Shown here in pieces: positions 6,978 through 15,619 of a stretch of 41,788 bases of DNA; positions within the stretch are counted from its first letter, which is position 1, and each line of letters starts with the position of its first letter. This stretch comes from Chitinophagaceae bacterium. Its GTDB lineage: Bacteria > Bacteroidota > Bacteroidia > Chitinophagales > Chitinophagaceae. Position numbers and translations under genes: made by a program. The DNA is taken from NCBI GenBank assembly GCA_028288595.1, contig JAQBNK010000130.1, forward strand, positions 1-41,788. Reading direction: 5' to 3'. The notes beneath the pieces were generated by a model. That model did not search any database. It saw nothing but the letters and a program-made list of their open reading frames with translations, and was not told where the DNA came from.

Positions 6978-8933
6978 TTATTTACACCATTCCCTCCACG
7001 CTTCATAAATCATGACCATCGCAAGGGTATCCAGTTCACAATAGCGAAGCAGTGCACTCATAATTCTTTCCCGCTCGGTTTCATTCATATCGCTAAACTG
7101 CATGCGCGCATAAGCAATCATAGCGGCACCGCCGTCTGCGATGCCTGATTCTTCATCAGTAAGGACTTCATCAAGGGATTCGTTATCGATACCATTATGA
7201 ATGCACGGGAGAAGTTTATAAGGGTTAATTATATGGCCGGTCTCATCGCGTTTGATCCACGTTTCAGCTTTAAAATTTTTGCTCGGTATTTCATTTCCGT
7301 AGACAGGGCTGCTGTATTTTTCCTGGAGGTAATCACTGCAGGAAAGAATAGCAGGAAGGACGAACTTGATGGAGTTTGATCCCTTTGTTAGTGGGTGGTA
7401 ATAATAACGCAGTACCATTTCCCTTAAATCAACCATGTCTCTTTCTCCGCGCCACTGATCGGAACTGGAACTCGAGGAGTGGGTAATAGTTTTAATCCAT
7501 TCGCATAATTCATGTTTGTCCGTTTCAGCCGAATCCTGCAACTGCCGGTAGATGACATTCAAAATAGTATTCTCGTGTACGGCATACCTGAATATCGTTC
7601 CGTCGTCTCCCGAGAGTGATTCTTTTAATGCGCGGACAAATTCGAAATTCGGGAAAACACCGCGCTGTGTATTGATCCATTCATGGGCATGAACAACGCC
7701 GCCATTTTCGTCAACTGTATGATGAGAAAACTGGAAGGCAGTTTGTTCATAAGGCCTTTTCCCTGCATTAAATGGAATGGCCACAGCCGTAGTTTCGAAG
7801 TCTATGAAATGAAGGGGGAACTTCCACTGCTTCATTTCTGCAGCGAGTCCTTCAATGTCGAGAAAATGATTGGGATCATTATCACGGCATTTTTGAATTT
7901 GAAGTTCCTGCCTGTCAATCCTGCTTAAGTACGGAACGGAATCCTTTTTACCTTTTGTTTTCGGTTCAAGATCGGCTCGCTCCAGGTCCTTTAATAAGTA
8001 ACGGGCCGCCTTGACATATTCAGGTTTTTTGCGAAAATCCCATAGCTCCAGGACGAGAGGCTGGCTGAGTATTTCGTCGGTTACTCCCGCCTTTTTCCAG
8101 CATTCATGAAAACCGGATTTCTTTCCTTCCGGTTTTTGATCTGCAGGTAATTTAAACTCGCACTTCGTGCACTGACCACCAAGTGTTGCATCTATAAAAT
8201 GATCTACGGCATATTTTGCTGAAAAGAATTTTACCTGGTCTTCGAAGGAACCAAGAGCTGTGGGTTCGTTCCATATAAGTTCGACTTCTTTGTCAACGCA
8301 AAATGCGGTTAATAATGGTGTTCCAAGATTATTATAGTCTCCTTTTTCAGAGCGTTTCACCTGGTAGCGGCCTTGATCCTCGTAGACAAAGAAGAGTTGG
8401 TTCAGTCCGTCTACTGATGCCGTTTTTGATTTGTCCGACAAAAAAAGATATGCCTCAATCTCGAATTGCGGGTAAGACTTTATAATAACGTGCTTTTGAA
8501 AAGCAACATCATCGAGGTAAGGTCGCCATTTGGACTTGATTCCATTTTTTGTAGTGAAGGTTTCTTCCCCATCGATTGACTTTGCTTTTACTTCCAGCAA
8601 TTTTATTTTGTTACCCTCCTTTACGATGATATCGGCCCGGATAAAAAGATCTTCATAGCGGAAAGCACCTTCATAAATGATCACGTTTTCTTCTTTCAAC
8701 AAGGCCGCTGTTTGCTGGAGGGCTGTTTCATAATCCAGGCTTTCAATGTTGACGCCCCCCGGGTAATAAAGTTTCGCCAGTTCGCCAACCTGGAACCCGC
8801 CTTCAGCAAGTGCCATCAAAAATTCGTTATCAAGCTTTGAATCGTAATAAATATCTTTTTTACCGGTGTAAAAAAGCTTGGCTGAGCATTCGACTGCCAG
8901 TTTATAACGTGATTTAGTAAGTACGCGGGTCAT
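6978..8933 (-). CDS. DUF2779 protein: Cas4-like PD-(D/E)XK nuclease fused to RNase H-like exonuclease domain
   Basis: A 651-aa protein with two parts. The N-terminal half looks like a Cas4/RecB-type nuclease: an early cysteine (C16, in AVECSAKLFY), D101 in IRADIIVKEG, E114-x-K116 in LLEVKAKS, then GQCTKCEF (C255, C258) and HECW (C278), which together would make a four-cysteine iron-sulfur site. The C-terminal half is the DUF2779 domain, an RNase H-fold exonuclease with HFIDFE (D378, E380) and later acidic residues near a YCELDTLAM segment. Such proteins probably degrade or trim DNA. It is the first gene of a minus-strand operon with the WYL regulator. A candidate promoter (TTG at 9010-9008, TTATTTTG at 8988-8981) precedes it. 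Confidence 0.88.
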   Translation of the reverse strand: MTRVLTKSRYKLAVECSAKLFYTGKKDIYYDSKLDNEFLMALAEGGFQVGELAKLYYPGGVNIESLDYETALQQTAALLKEENVIIYEGAFRYEDLFIRADIIVKEGNKIKLLEVKAKSIDGEETFTTKNGIKSKWRPYLDDVAFQKHVIIKSYPQFEIEAYLFLSDKSKTASVDGLNQLFFVYEDQGRYQVKRSEKGDYNNLGTPLLTAFCVDKEVELIWNEPTALGSFEDQVKFFSAKYAVDHFIDATLGGQCTKCEFKLPADQKPEGKKSGFHECWKKAGVTDEILSQPLVLELWDFRKKPEYVKAARYLLKDLERADLEPKTKGKKDSVPYLSRIDRQELQIQKCRDNDPNHFLDIEGLAAEMKQWKFPLHFIDFETTAVAIPFNAGKRPYEQTAFQFSHHTVDENGGVVHAHEWINTQRGVFPNFEFVRALKESLSGDDGTIFRYAVHENTILNVIYRQLQDSAETDKHELCEWIKTITHSSSSSSDQWRGERDMVDLREMVLRYYYHPLTKGSNSIKFVLPAILSCSDYLQEKYSSPVYGNEIPSKNFKAETWIKRDETGHIINPYKLLPCIHNGIDNESLDEVLTDEESGIADGGAAMIAYARMQFSDMNETERERIMSALLRYCELDTLAMVMIYEAWREWCK

Positions 8934-9513
8934 TGTCAGTTATTATAGTGGTACAACCGGGGTTGTGATGCGGATACGGGCAAAATAAGTCTTCAGGACT
9001 TTAAAAACAACCGTAGAAATACGGGAATTTGCTTAAATCTTTCTTAAAGGCATGCCTCTTTGCTGGCCAATGCACCTAGTCCTGCGTAATTGAATTACCA
9101 AGTAGTGATAATTTTATGCTTATTGGGCTTTATTAGATAACCCCTTCGTCTTTTCTTAACCCTGATGATGCAATAACTATATTTAAATGTTACGCTAACA
9201 TTTTCTATACTGATTGCCGTAGCTACACCTTTTTAAGTTGGTAAGCGGTACGGGCGTATCTTAAAATAAGGGGTTTAAAGAGAGAAGGCAACATTGTAAG
9301 GGAAGAAAGATAGACACACGAAAAACTAGGAAACAAAGAAATTTTTTCGAGCAAAATGCTCCGGCCAATAAAATAACGAGGCCTCGGGGAATATATTGAA
9401 TGGTTTTGGGAAATAAATAGGTAGAAATACGGTATTTATTAAAAAATAAATTATTTATACTTGCTGCCAGGCGAAGGCCGGGTAATTTCCCTTTAACATT
9501 CACGATTGCAACC
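8934..9513. promoter_or_regulatory. Divergent control region between the nuclease and 910-aa operons
   Basis: A 580-bp gap with no supported gene; the only frame here (9261-9515, minus) looks spurious. It holds two copies of GTAGAAATACGG (9013-9024 and 9421-9432), each about 80 bp upstream of one start codon. The first lies in the dyad CCGTA-GAAA-TACGG; the second is flanked by AATAAATA (9412-9419) and TATTTATT (9433-9440). Candidate -7 elements are TTATTTTG (8988-8981, minus) and TATACTTG (9456-9463, plus), 22 and 23 bases from the nearest repeat. A 10-bp palindrome, CGAGGCCTCG, lies at 9377-9386. Confidence 0.55.
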
Positions 9514-12246
9514 ATGATTGATCCTGATATTTATTGTTCGTTAACACTACATATTGCGCTGGCCACCACTCCTCAAAAACAGGAAAAAGAATTCGACAAA
9601 AGCGTACGGGAATCCTATTTTGAACGATATAGAAAAAATATCGGTTCCTATTGTAATGACAAATTTAATGCAGGCTCAGCGCCAAAAGGATACGAAACCG
9701 AGACACCCACACTTTATAATCCATTGCGCTATCATTTACTGGGAAACTATGACATGGCTTACATTTCCCTGATTGATAATTTTAAATTTGCGCAAAAATT
9801 ATTTGAGCCGCAGGTCTACAGTACCGAAAAGGCAACTCTTTTTGGACCACACAGTTTTCAATGCCTGACAGGACTTGCGCAAAGTAAAACAGATGACCTT
9901 CACCAATTTTTCCATAATCATTTAAAGCCAGGGGGTAAACGGGAATATTTTTTAGCTATTTGCAATCTGAAATTAAACAATGGGTTCTTAATAGGTGCGG
10001 GGAAGAAATACTCCGACGCCGTAATTAAGAAAGTTGGAGAATTAGTCACCAAATTTAATGCCTGCGAAACAACAAAAACATTTCAAAAAACTGATTTCCT
10101 TTTACTGCAGTCTTTTTCCTGGTTTGAAATTTCGCTGCTCTTATTTACAGACGACCCGGAAAGTATTTCTTCAATTTTGAAAGAGTTAAGAGGGCTTACG
10201 ATTGTTGATCTGCACGAGGCTGACCTGATTATCGAAGATTCATTGTATAAAGCATTTTTTGCAAAAGAAGAAATAGGTGACCTATCAAAAATTAATGTGT
10301 TTTCAGATACCCACACGTATTTTGGGTTAAATTCTGATTTGGTTTTTGGAAGCGAAGCCGAACCCTTTGTATCGGATTTTCTTTCAAAGGATATTAAATT
10401 AAGATCCGATATCGAATGCCAGGTCAAGCCTGGCCATATGCACTTGCTACGGCAATTTCTTGAACAGCAGAATGTAAAACTGTTTGATCTGAATCAGCGT
10501 CTGCTTGTGGCGGGAAAAAGCGACTACTTCATTGTGAAAGATTCACAAAAAGCGAATAATAATCTGAGGTTGCTTTGGCTGGCAACAGCGGAAGATGGAA
10601 ACATCTATAATCACGTAAGAAAAATTAAAACTCAAATTCAATTTGATGGACAACATCCTTACCACAATCCCGGTGATAGAGACGACCGAAAAGTATTTAA
10701 TCTGGCCTCCTCACTTGGTTACTTGAGTATTCCTGTTTCTAACATAACTGTTTTGGAAAAGAATTTAAAGGCACTGAAGATAGCCAGACCTATCCGTTCC
10801 AAGATTCTAAAATTGTTCTCAAATTATAACAATGGGATTCAGGACGTCATACTATTTCCCTTTTTTCTGGATTTCAAAATTTTCATGGATGAACTTGAGG
10901 AGATGATTAATTACGAATATAGAATCTGGAAGGAAAATACCGGCGAGCCCCAAGTACATACACTTGAAACTGCTCTGATGGAACGAATTAAAATATTTCA
11001 GGAAGGTTATAATATACGGATGTTGAATTGTTATCAGTTTGAAGATATCACAGATTTTGATCTCGATTTTAATTCTTCTATCCAGCAATTATTAAGCGTT
11101 TACAGTACAATGGCATTCGAACTTGGAAATGCGTTTTTCACAAAGAAATATTGGTACGGTCCAATTATACAGCTAAACTTAAAAGAAACGATTGCCAACT
11201 ACAATTCCATTAACTACTATATCCATGACCTTACTTCACCAGAGTTTGTGTTTGCTACCATCATAAAAGAAATTTTGAACTTCTTTTATCTTGATGAAAG
11301 AAAAAAAGAAATGCAGGAATTGCTTGATGAACACCAGCAAAATGTCAAATTGCTTTCGGAATCCGATCCGTATTTATGGGAAATGATTGAATTAGAGTTA
11401 ATTGACCTGCAGTATTATTTAGTGGATACTATGCGGTTTATTATAAGTTTCAATTTCGACTTTGAACTCTTTTACTACTGGTTCTGGACATACAACTTTC
11501 AAAATTCATCTCTCTATAATAAAACAGGTGGAATGAATGAAATCCATTTTAAAAAAGAACTGTTCCGGATTTTATTCATTGGTAAATTGCTTGGATTTGA
11601 TACCGAAAATCTAAAATGTCCTTTACCAGAAATTTTTACTTTTTGGGACCGGCATTTTAAAACCATTTCAAAACAAGTAAATCGTTATCATGATTTTTTG
11701 AAAGAAAACGATATACTAAGAAAGCTTTTGGGTTTCCTGTTTAAGTTTCTCGACAAAACAATTGGCAGGATGGGCAATGATTATCGGAATGTTCCATCTA
11801 AATTATCCGATAATATTGCCAAGGTTATTCAACAGCTAAGCAATGAAGGGATAATATTGACTACCCAGGTTGTAAATTTCTTGTTTTCAAAAGCTTTATT
11901 CTGTCAGGACCTGGCGGACAAAACCAATAAATATAACGTCGACAACTCATCACTTTTCTATTTTCAATGTTTCATGTATTATTATCTCGATAACATTTAT
12001 AAAGCTAATAATAAAACTATAGCATTGCTTCGGCGTAACTGGCTAACGGGTCAGCCACTTAAATGCTTTTTACAGGAACAGGCAGAGCATCTCTATGTTG
12101 TTGATCAGACCGGGGGCCTTTTCTTTGATGATTTAAATAATTTGAACATTTACTTCCGCCAATCTGCAGCAATGCTTGATTGGCTTTGGAATTATTCCCT
12201 CAAACACAAAAAAATATTTATAGTCGAGACCTATGGAAGACAATAA
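9514..12246 (+). CDS. Large hypothetical protein of unrecognised family
   Basis: A 910-aa protein that I do not recognise. It has no signal peptide and no clear membrane segment, so it is probably cytoplasmic. No Walker, nuclease or TIR-type motif is evident by eye. The N-terminal 130 residues include a patch YHLLGNYDMAYISLIDNF, and the C-terminal half (from about residue 450) is helical and rich in aromatic residues (for example FDFELFYYWFWTYNF). Its last 14 bases overlap the start of the phosphoesterase gene, so the two are translationally coupled and probably act together. Its promoter region is shared with the nuclease/WYL operon. Candidate roles are a sensor or scaffold for the phosphoesterase; this is inference from context only. 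Confidence 0.8.
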   Translation: MIDPDIYCSLTLHIALATTPQKQEKEFDKSVRESYFERYRKNIGSYCNDKFNAGSAPKGYETETPTLYNPLRYHLLGNYDMAYISLIDNFKFAQKLFEPQVYSTEKATLFGPHSFQCLTGLAQSKTDDLHQFFHNHLKPGGKREYFLAICNLKLNNGFLIGAGKKYSDAVIKKVGELVTKFNACETTKTFQKTDFLLLQSFSWFEISLLLFTDDPESISSILKELRGLTIVDLHEADLIIEDSLYKAFFAKEEIGDLSKINVFSDTHTYFGLNSDLVFGSEAEPFVSDFLSKDIKLRSDIECQVKPGHMHLLRQFLEQQNVKLFDLNQRLLVAGKSDYFIVKDSQKANNNLRLLWLATAEDGNIYNHVRKIKTQIQFDGQHPYHNPGDRDDRKVFNLASSLGYLSIPVSNITVLEKNLKALKIARPIRSKILKLFSNYNNGIQDVILFPFFLDFKIFMDELEEMINYEYRIWKENTGEPQVHTLETALMERIKIFQEGYNIRMLNCYQFEDITDFDLDFNSSIQQLLSVYSTMAFELGNAFFTKKYWYGPIIQLNLKETIANYNSINYYIHDLTSPEFVFATIIKEILNFFYLDERKKEMQELLDEHQQNVKLLSESDPYLWEMIELELIDLQYYLVDTMRFIISFNFDFELFYYWFWTYNFQNSSLYNKTGGMNEIHFKKELFRILFIGKLLGFDTENLKCPLPEIFTFWDRHFKTISKQVNRYHDFLKENDILRKLLGFLFKFLDKTIGRMGNDYRNVPSKLSDNIAKVIQQLSNEGIILTTQVVNFLFSKALFCQDLADKTNKYNVDNSSLFYFQCFMYYYLDNIYKANNKTIALLRRNWLTGQPLKCFLQEQAEHLYVVDQTGGLFFDDLNNLNIYFRQSAAMLDWLWNYSLKHKKIFIVETYGRQ

Positions 12247-13921
12247 GATTAAGATACTATGGCTTACAGATATTCATTTTTCGGCCGAATATTCGGCGAT
12301 AAAAGGTGAACTACAATCATATTTAGATTATTTTTTTATTAAGGTTGAGCAAGAGGAAAATATTCGCCCCTTTGATTACATCTTTGTTACGGGCGACTTG
12401 GCTCAGGCAGGAACAAAAAAAGACTATGACGAACTATGGAAACGCATTTTTGAACCATTAACCACCATTTTTAAAAATAGGGGAACTCCGCCTCCAAAAA
12501 TTATTACCATTCCTGGAAATCATGATGTGAATTGGGATGAGTCACCATTCTTAACAGAATATTTAAATAACCAAATGCCGGGCTTTAGTGAGCAGTCGAG
12601 AAATGATTTTTTGAAAGTTAATTTTGAAAATTTTAAAAAGCTTTTTGCTGATTATTCATTTTTTGTCAACAATACAGCAGCTTTTTCTTTGCCTCATTTA
12701 CAGGTTTCAGAACAATATGCAAGTCATCGGTTATTTGGCTACGTCGTCGATTCTGATAAGGGTCTTATTATTATACTTATTAACTCCGCTTGGTATTCCC
12801 TCGGGAATCAATTTAACAAAATGCTGGTAGACAAATTCCAGTCTGATGCATGTGCAAAAGGAGAAGAACCGGATCTGAACGACCTGTTGAAGTTTAAAGA
12901 TTTGATTTCAGAATATAACAGTCAAATTACAGGTACGCCTTTAGCGGAAATAAAGGAAATGCAGGAACTTTTTTCAAAGTATGCTGATTTTGTAGTTGTC
13001 ACTTGCATGCATCATCCCTTAAACTGGTTGGATTGGAACGAGTACTATTCATATGACAATAGCACTAAAAACGCCGCGGGTATAGTTACCGAAATTATCG
13101 ATCATAGTGACCTCCTGCTTACAGGGCATGAGCATGTTCCGGTAAATTTTTCTCCGGAAAAAATATTTAAAGACACAATATTGTTAAAGGGGGGTTGTTT
13201 TCTTTTTGATAACCAGCATAAGAAAGTGACGCTAAAACATAACTGGTTTTCAGTTCTCGAAATAGATTCCATTAAGGGAAATGCAAAAGAGTCCCGATAT
13301 CTTTTTGAGAAACAGGGCTGGATGAGTAAAACTCAATATCTGCGGTTTTCAAAAAAAAACGATAAGTATCCTCTGACTATGGCCAGGCGAGAGGATGTTC
13401 TAAATAAATTAGCTCGCTTCTGCTCCTCTGAAAAGCTAATCAAATATTTAAAAGAGTGGAGTGTTTGTGAAGCCGTACAGGCATCCGACCTTGTAGTTCA
13501 ACCAGAGCATTTTGACTTTTGTGAGGTCTTTCAATATCGAAAAAAAGGTCTTTGTGAATGGTATTTGATAGCCAAACAACCGAACTTTTATGAGCAGATA
13601 GATACCGGGTCCTTCTTGAAGTACATAGACGATTTGCTGGCCACCGAACCGGTGCAACGTACGGTTATCCGCTTCCTGGTACCGGACATCCATGTAGATG
13701 ACCATTCAGCTGAGCTGTATAAGGATGGTCAAAAGGATAGGTATATTTGTCTTGAAAAAATTGCTTCAAGGGCTGACAGGTTGTTCGATGCCTTTAGGCA
13801 TAATTTTTTCATAAGGTTCGAAGATAATCCGGCAATGCACGACGTCTTCAAAAAAGTACAGGATTTGTGTTTTGTCAATCATATTATTCCTTACTGGGTC
13901 TTGGAAAGAAATGCAAGGTAA
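12233..13921 (+). CDS. Calcineurin-like metallophosphoesterase with C-terminal extension
   Basis: A 562-aa protein whose first 310 residues carry the full metallophosphoesterase signature: TDIHF (D13, H15), GDLAQAG (D55), PGNHD (N96, H97, D98), CMHHPLNW (H260, H261) and GHEHVP (H299, H301). It would hydrolyse phosphoesters with two metal ions; the substrate (cyclic nucleotide, nucleic acid end or phosphoprotein) cannot be told. Residues 375-562 form a separate domain that I do not recognise. It overlaps the 910-aa gene by 14 bases and is followed, after 175 bases, by a small gene on the same strand. The pairing with a large unknown protein is the most unusual gene arrangement in the window. 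Confidence 0.9.
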   Translation: MEDNKIKILWLTDIHFSAEYSAIKGELQSYLDYFFIKVEQEENIRPFDYIFVTGDLAQAGTKKDYDELWKRIFEPLTTIFKNRGTPPPKIITIPGNHDVNWDESPFLTEYLNNQMPGFSEQSRNDFLKVNFENFKKLFADYSFFVNNTAAFSLPHLQVSEQYASHRLFGYVVDSDKGLIIILINSAWYSLGNQFNKMLVDKFQSDACAKGEEPDLNDLLKFKDLISEYNSQITGTPLAEIKEMQELFSKYADFVVVTCMHHPLNWLDWNEYYSYDNSTKNAAGIVTEIIDHSDLLLTGHEHVPVNFSPEKIFKDTILLKGGCFLFDNQHKKVTLKHNWFSVLEIDSIKGNAKESRYLFEKQGWMSKTQYLRFSKKNDKYPLTMARREDVLNKLARFCSSEKLIKYLKEWSVCEAVQASDLVVQPEHFDFCEVFQYRKKGLCEWYLIAKQPNFYEQIDTGSFLKYIDDLLATEPVQRTVIRFLVPDIHVDDHSAELYKDGQKDRYICLEKIASRADRLFDAFRHNFFIRFEDNPAMHDVFKKVQDLCFVNHIIPYWVLERNAR

Positions 13922-14096
13922 ATTTGGTTAATAATTTTTTTATGTTATTTTTAACGCTTATTACAAAAAAAATCGACGCTTTGGGTGAAATTCTTCTGGC
14001 TTTTTACTCATTATCTTGGCTCGAGCTTAACAATGGCTTCAGTAATTTTATCCTCCGATCCGCCCCTGCTAATCTTCTTACTTTAAATTCCAACAT

Positions 14097-14522
14097 ATGC
14101 AAGTTAATTTCGTAAATAGTATGGATCTGGATCCCGTATTTAGAAAGTTAGTTGTTGCCTACCAGCATTCTTCGCTTAATTTAAATTCTTCGTATGAGGA
14201 ACAACATGAGAAAGCAGAAAAATTTGTTGCAGGATTAGAAGATTCAGAGAAAAATCATCTTTTATCTGAAGGGGCTATAAATATCGTTGAACTTTCATTT
14301 AGCGATGAATTGTCACCTGAGGAAAAATTCTATTATACTATAGCTTTTCGAAACTTTTATGAGACTGTGGTAAACGTCATAGCAGGTTATCAGCCGGCTT
14401 TCCAGGACTTTGAAGGATTTGAAAGGCAGGCCTCTCCACCTCTCGAAGCTTACCAATATATTGGACATAATAAACTTCAGATCAAAGAGGGTGTCCGAAG
14501 TTATTCGCTATTATTTGAGTAG
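14097..14522 (+). CDS. Small acidic hypothetical protein
   Basis: A 141-aa acidic protein with no recognised domain. The first ATG (14097) gives MQVNFVNS; an internal ATG at 14121 (MDLDPVFRK) is also plausible. Segments such as NSSYEEQHEKAEKFVAG and SDELSPEEKFYYTIAF suggest an all-helical soluble fold. It lies 175 bases after the phosphoesterase gene and just before a strong terminator, so it may be the last gene of that operon. The intervening bases hold only a frame (13867-14115) that overlaps both neighbours and lacks support. Confidence 0.65.
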   Translation: MQVNFVNSMDLDPVFRKLVVAYQHSSLNLNSSYEEQHEKAEKFVAGLEDSEKNHLLSEGAINIVELSFSDELSPEEKFYYTIAFRNFYETVVNVIAGYQPAFQDFEGFERQASPPLEAYQYIGHNKLQIKEGVRSYSLLFE

Positions 14523-14547
14523 GTAGAATTAGTGTCCAACCTATTTC

Positions 14548-14582
14548 AAAAATGACTCACCATTCCACGGTGAGTCATTTTT
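14548..14582 (+). terminator. Rho-independent terminator
   Basis: A perfect 14-bp stem (14548-14561 with 14569-14582; core ATGACTCACC/GGTGAGTCAT) around a seven-base loop, ending in five T. It lies 26 bases after the stop of the 141-aa gene and ends the phosphoesterase operon. Confidence 0.85.
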
Positions 14583-15240
14583 ATACCCACTACCTACCGT
14601 TTTACAAAGCTGGATACCCCAGACTATCTTCAGCCGTCGGTTAGGCATAGCTAGGTTACCGCACTTCGTGGGCCACGCGTTGTAACCCTGTTTCATTAAG
14701 TTGAGGTTTGAAGGCCAAAAGATCTATTTTAAAACAAGGTCTTAGGACGTTCTTATTTATAAGAGGGCCAATTTAAAATATAAATCGGGTCACTATTACC
14801 CGATAACTGGTGACATATTGTTCACCGAAATCGAGGCCCCATGATAGCGGCCAGATGATTAAATTCTCGGTGTTTACGGGAATATGCCGGCACTGAAACA
14901 TCGGTGAGGTGGCACGTATGGTGATCCTTCGGACCACAGGCTGTTCAGACTTATTTCAAGCTGCTCCGGGCCTCGAAAGCAAAATTCCAATATTTATATA
15001 CCGTGCAGCATTCTTAGCTCCTTGGTGATTTGTCTGTTAAAATCCAGGCTGCGGCCGCTGGTTACAGTAAATTTTCGCTTTCCCATTTAAGGACCTTCCC
15101 GGCTATCTACCTATTGAGGTTTTTAAAAACTGTTTTATAATCCAGGATAAAGTCGATTACTATACTGAAGCCGTTCCCAAACATCTATAAATGCTCGTCA
15201 GCGAGCTTTCAATGTGAGCCCTAATTGATGATTCTATACG
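14583..15240. other. Unexplained non-coding region with inverted repeats
   Basis: About 660 bases without a supported gene, more GC-rich than its flanks in places. It contains hairpins ATCGGGT/ACCCGAT (14784-14804) and GGTGA/TCACC (14809-14826), and a 9-bp inverted repeat TCGAGGCCC (14831-14839) / GGGCCTCGA (14968-14976) enclosing 128 bases that can fold further (CGG/CCG, TGTTT/AAACA, TCC-TTC-GGA). On the minus strand there are also open stretches, including a 30-codon frame at about 15000-15092 (MGKRKFTVTSG...). Either a structured RNA or remains of a decayed gene would fit; I recognise no known family. Confidence 0.35.
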
Positions 15241-15255
15241 TTATTTTAAATAATG

Positions 15256-15302
15256 TTGATTACAATAAACTAAATTAGTATATTTGTTTACTATAGTAAA
15301 CA
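15256..15302 (+). promoter_or_regulatory. hipBA promoter and palindromic operator
   Basis: A near-ideal Bacteroidota promoter: TTG at 15256-15258, then 20 bases, then TATATTTG at 15279-15286 (consensus TAnnTTTG). The perfect 18-bp palindrome TGTTTACTATAGTAAACA at 15285-15302 overlaps the end of the -7 element and stops two bases before the antitoxin ATG. This is where a HipB-type dimer would bind to repress its own operon. Confidence 0.75.
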
Positions 15303-15304
15303 TT

Positions 15305-15616
15305 ATGAATGACAGGGCAATTGTAATATTACCGCGCGTGCAGTCAGTCTTAGACCAGTTAGGCGAACAGATTAAGTTAGCCAGGTTAAGGCGAAAACTA
15401 ACGGCCCAACAGGTTGCTGAGCGGGCAGGTATCAACCGTACAACCTTATGGAATATTGAAAAAGGGGCAGCAAAAGTTACAATGGCAGCTTTTGCGCAGG
15501 TGCTGTTTGTTTTGGGAATGGAAAAAGATTTACTCAAATTGGCGGCCGACGATGAGCTGGGTAGAAGAATCCAGGATTCAGGATTGATTATTAAAAAAAG
15601 AGGACCTAAAAAATAA
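15305..15616 (+). CDS. hipB: HipB-like antitoxin, XRE-type HTH
   Basis: A protein of 103 aa from the ATG at 15305 (MNDRAIVILP); the longer TTG frame from 15284 would start inside the promoter and operator, so the ATG is preferred. It carries a Cro/C1-type helix-turn-helix (LGEQIKLARLRRKLTAQQV through GINRTTLWNIEKG) and a basic tail. Such antitoxins bind and neutralise HipA-type kinases and repress their shared promoter; the 18-bp palindrome at 15285-15302 is the likely site. The hipA-like gene starts 3 bases after this stop, so the pair is one operon. Confidence 0.88.
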   Translation: MNDRAIVILPRVQSVLDQLGEQIKLARLRRKLTAQQVAERAGINRTTLWNIEKGAAKVTMAAFAQVLFVLGMEKDLLKLAADDELGRRIQDSGLIIKKRGPKK

Positions 15617-15619
15617 GTT

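Noticed and set aside
13867-14115. 82-codon plus-strand frame
   Set aside because: It overlaps the end of the phosphoesterase gene and the start of the next gene, and its composition is not protein-like.
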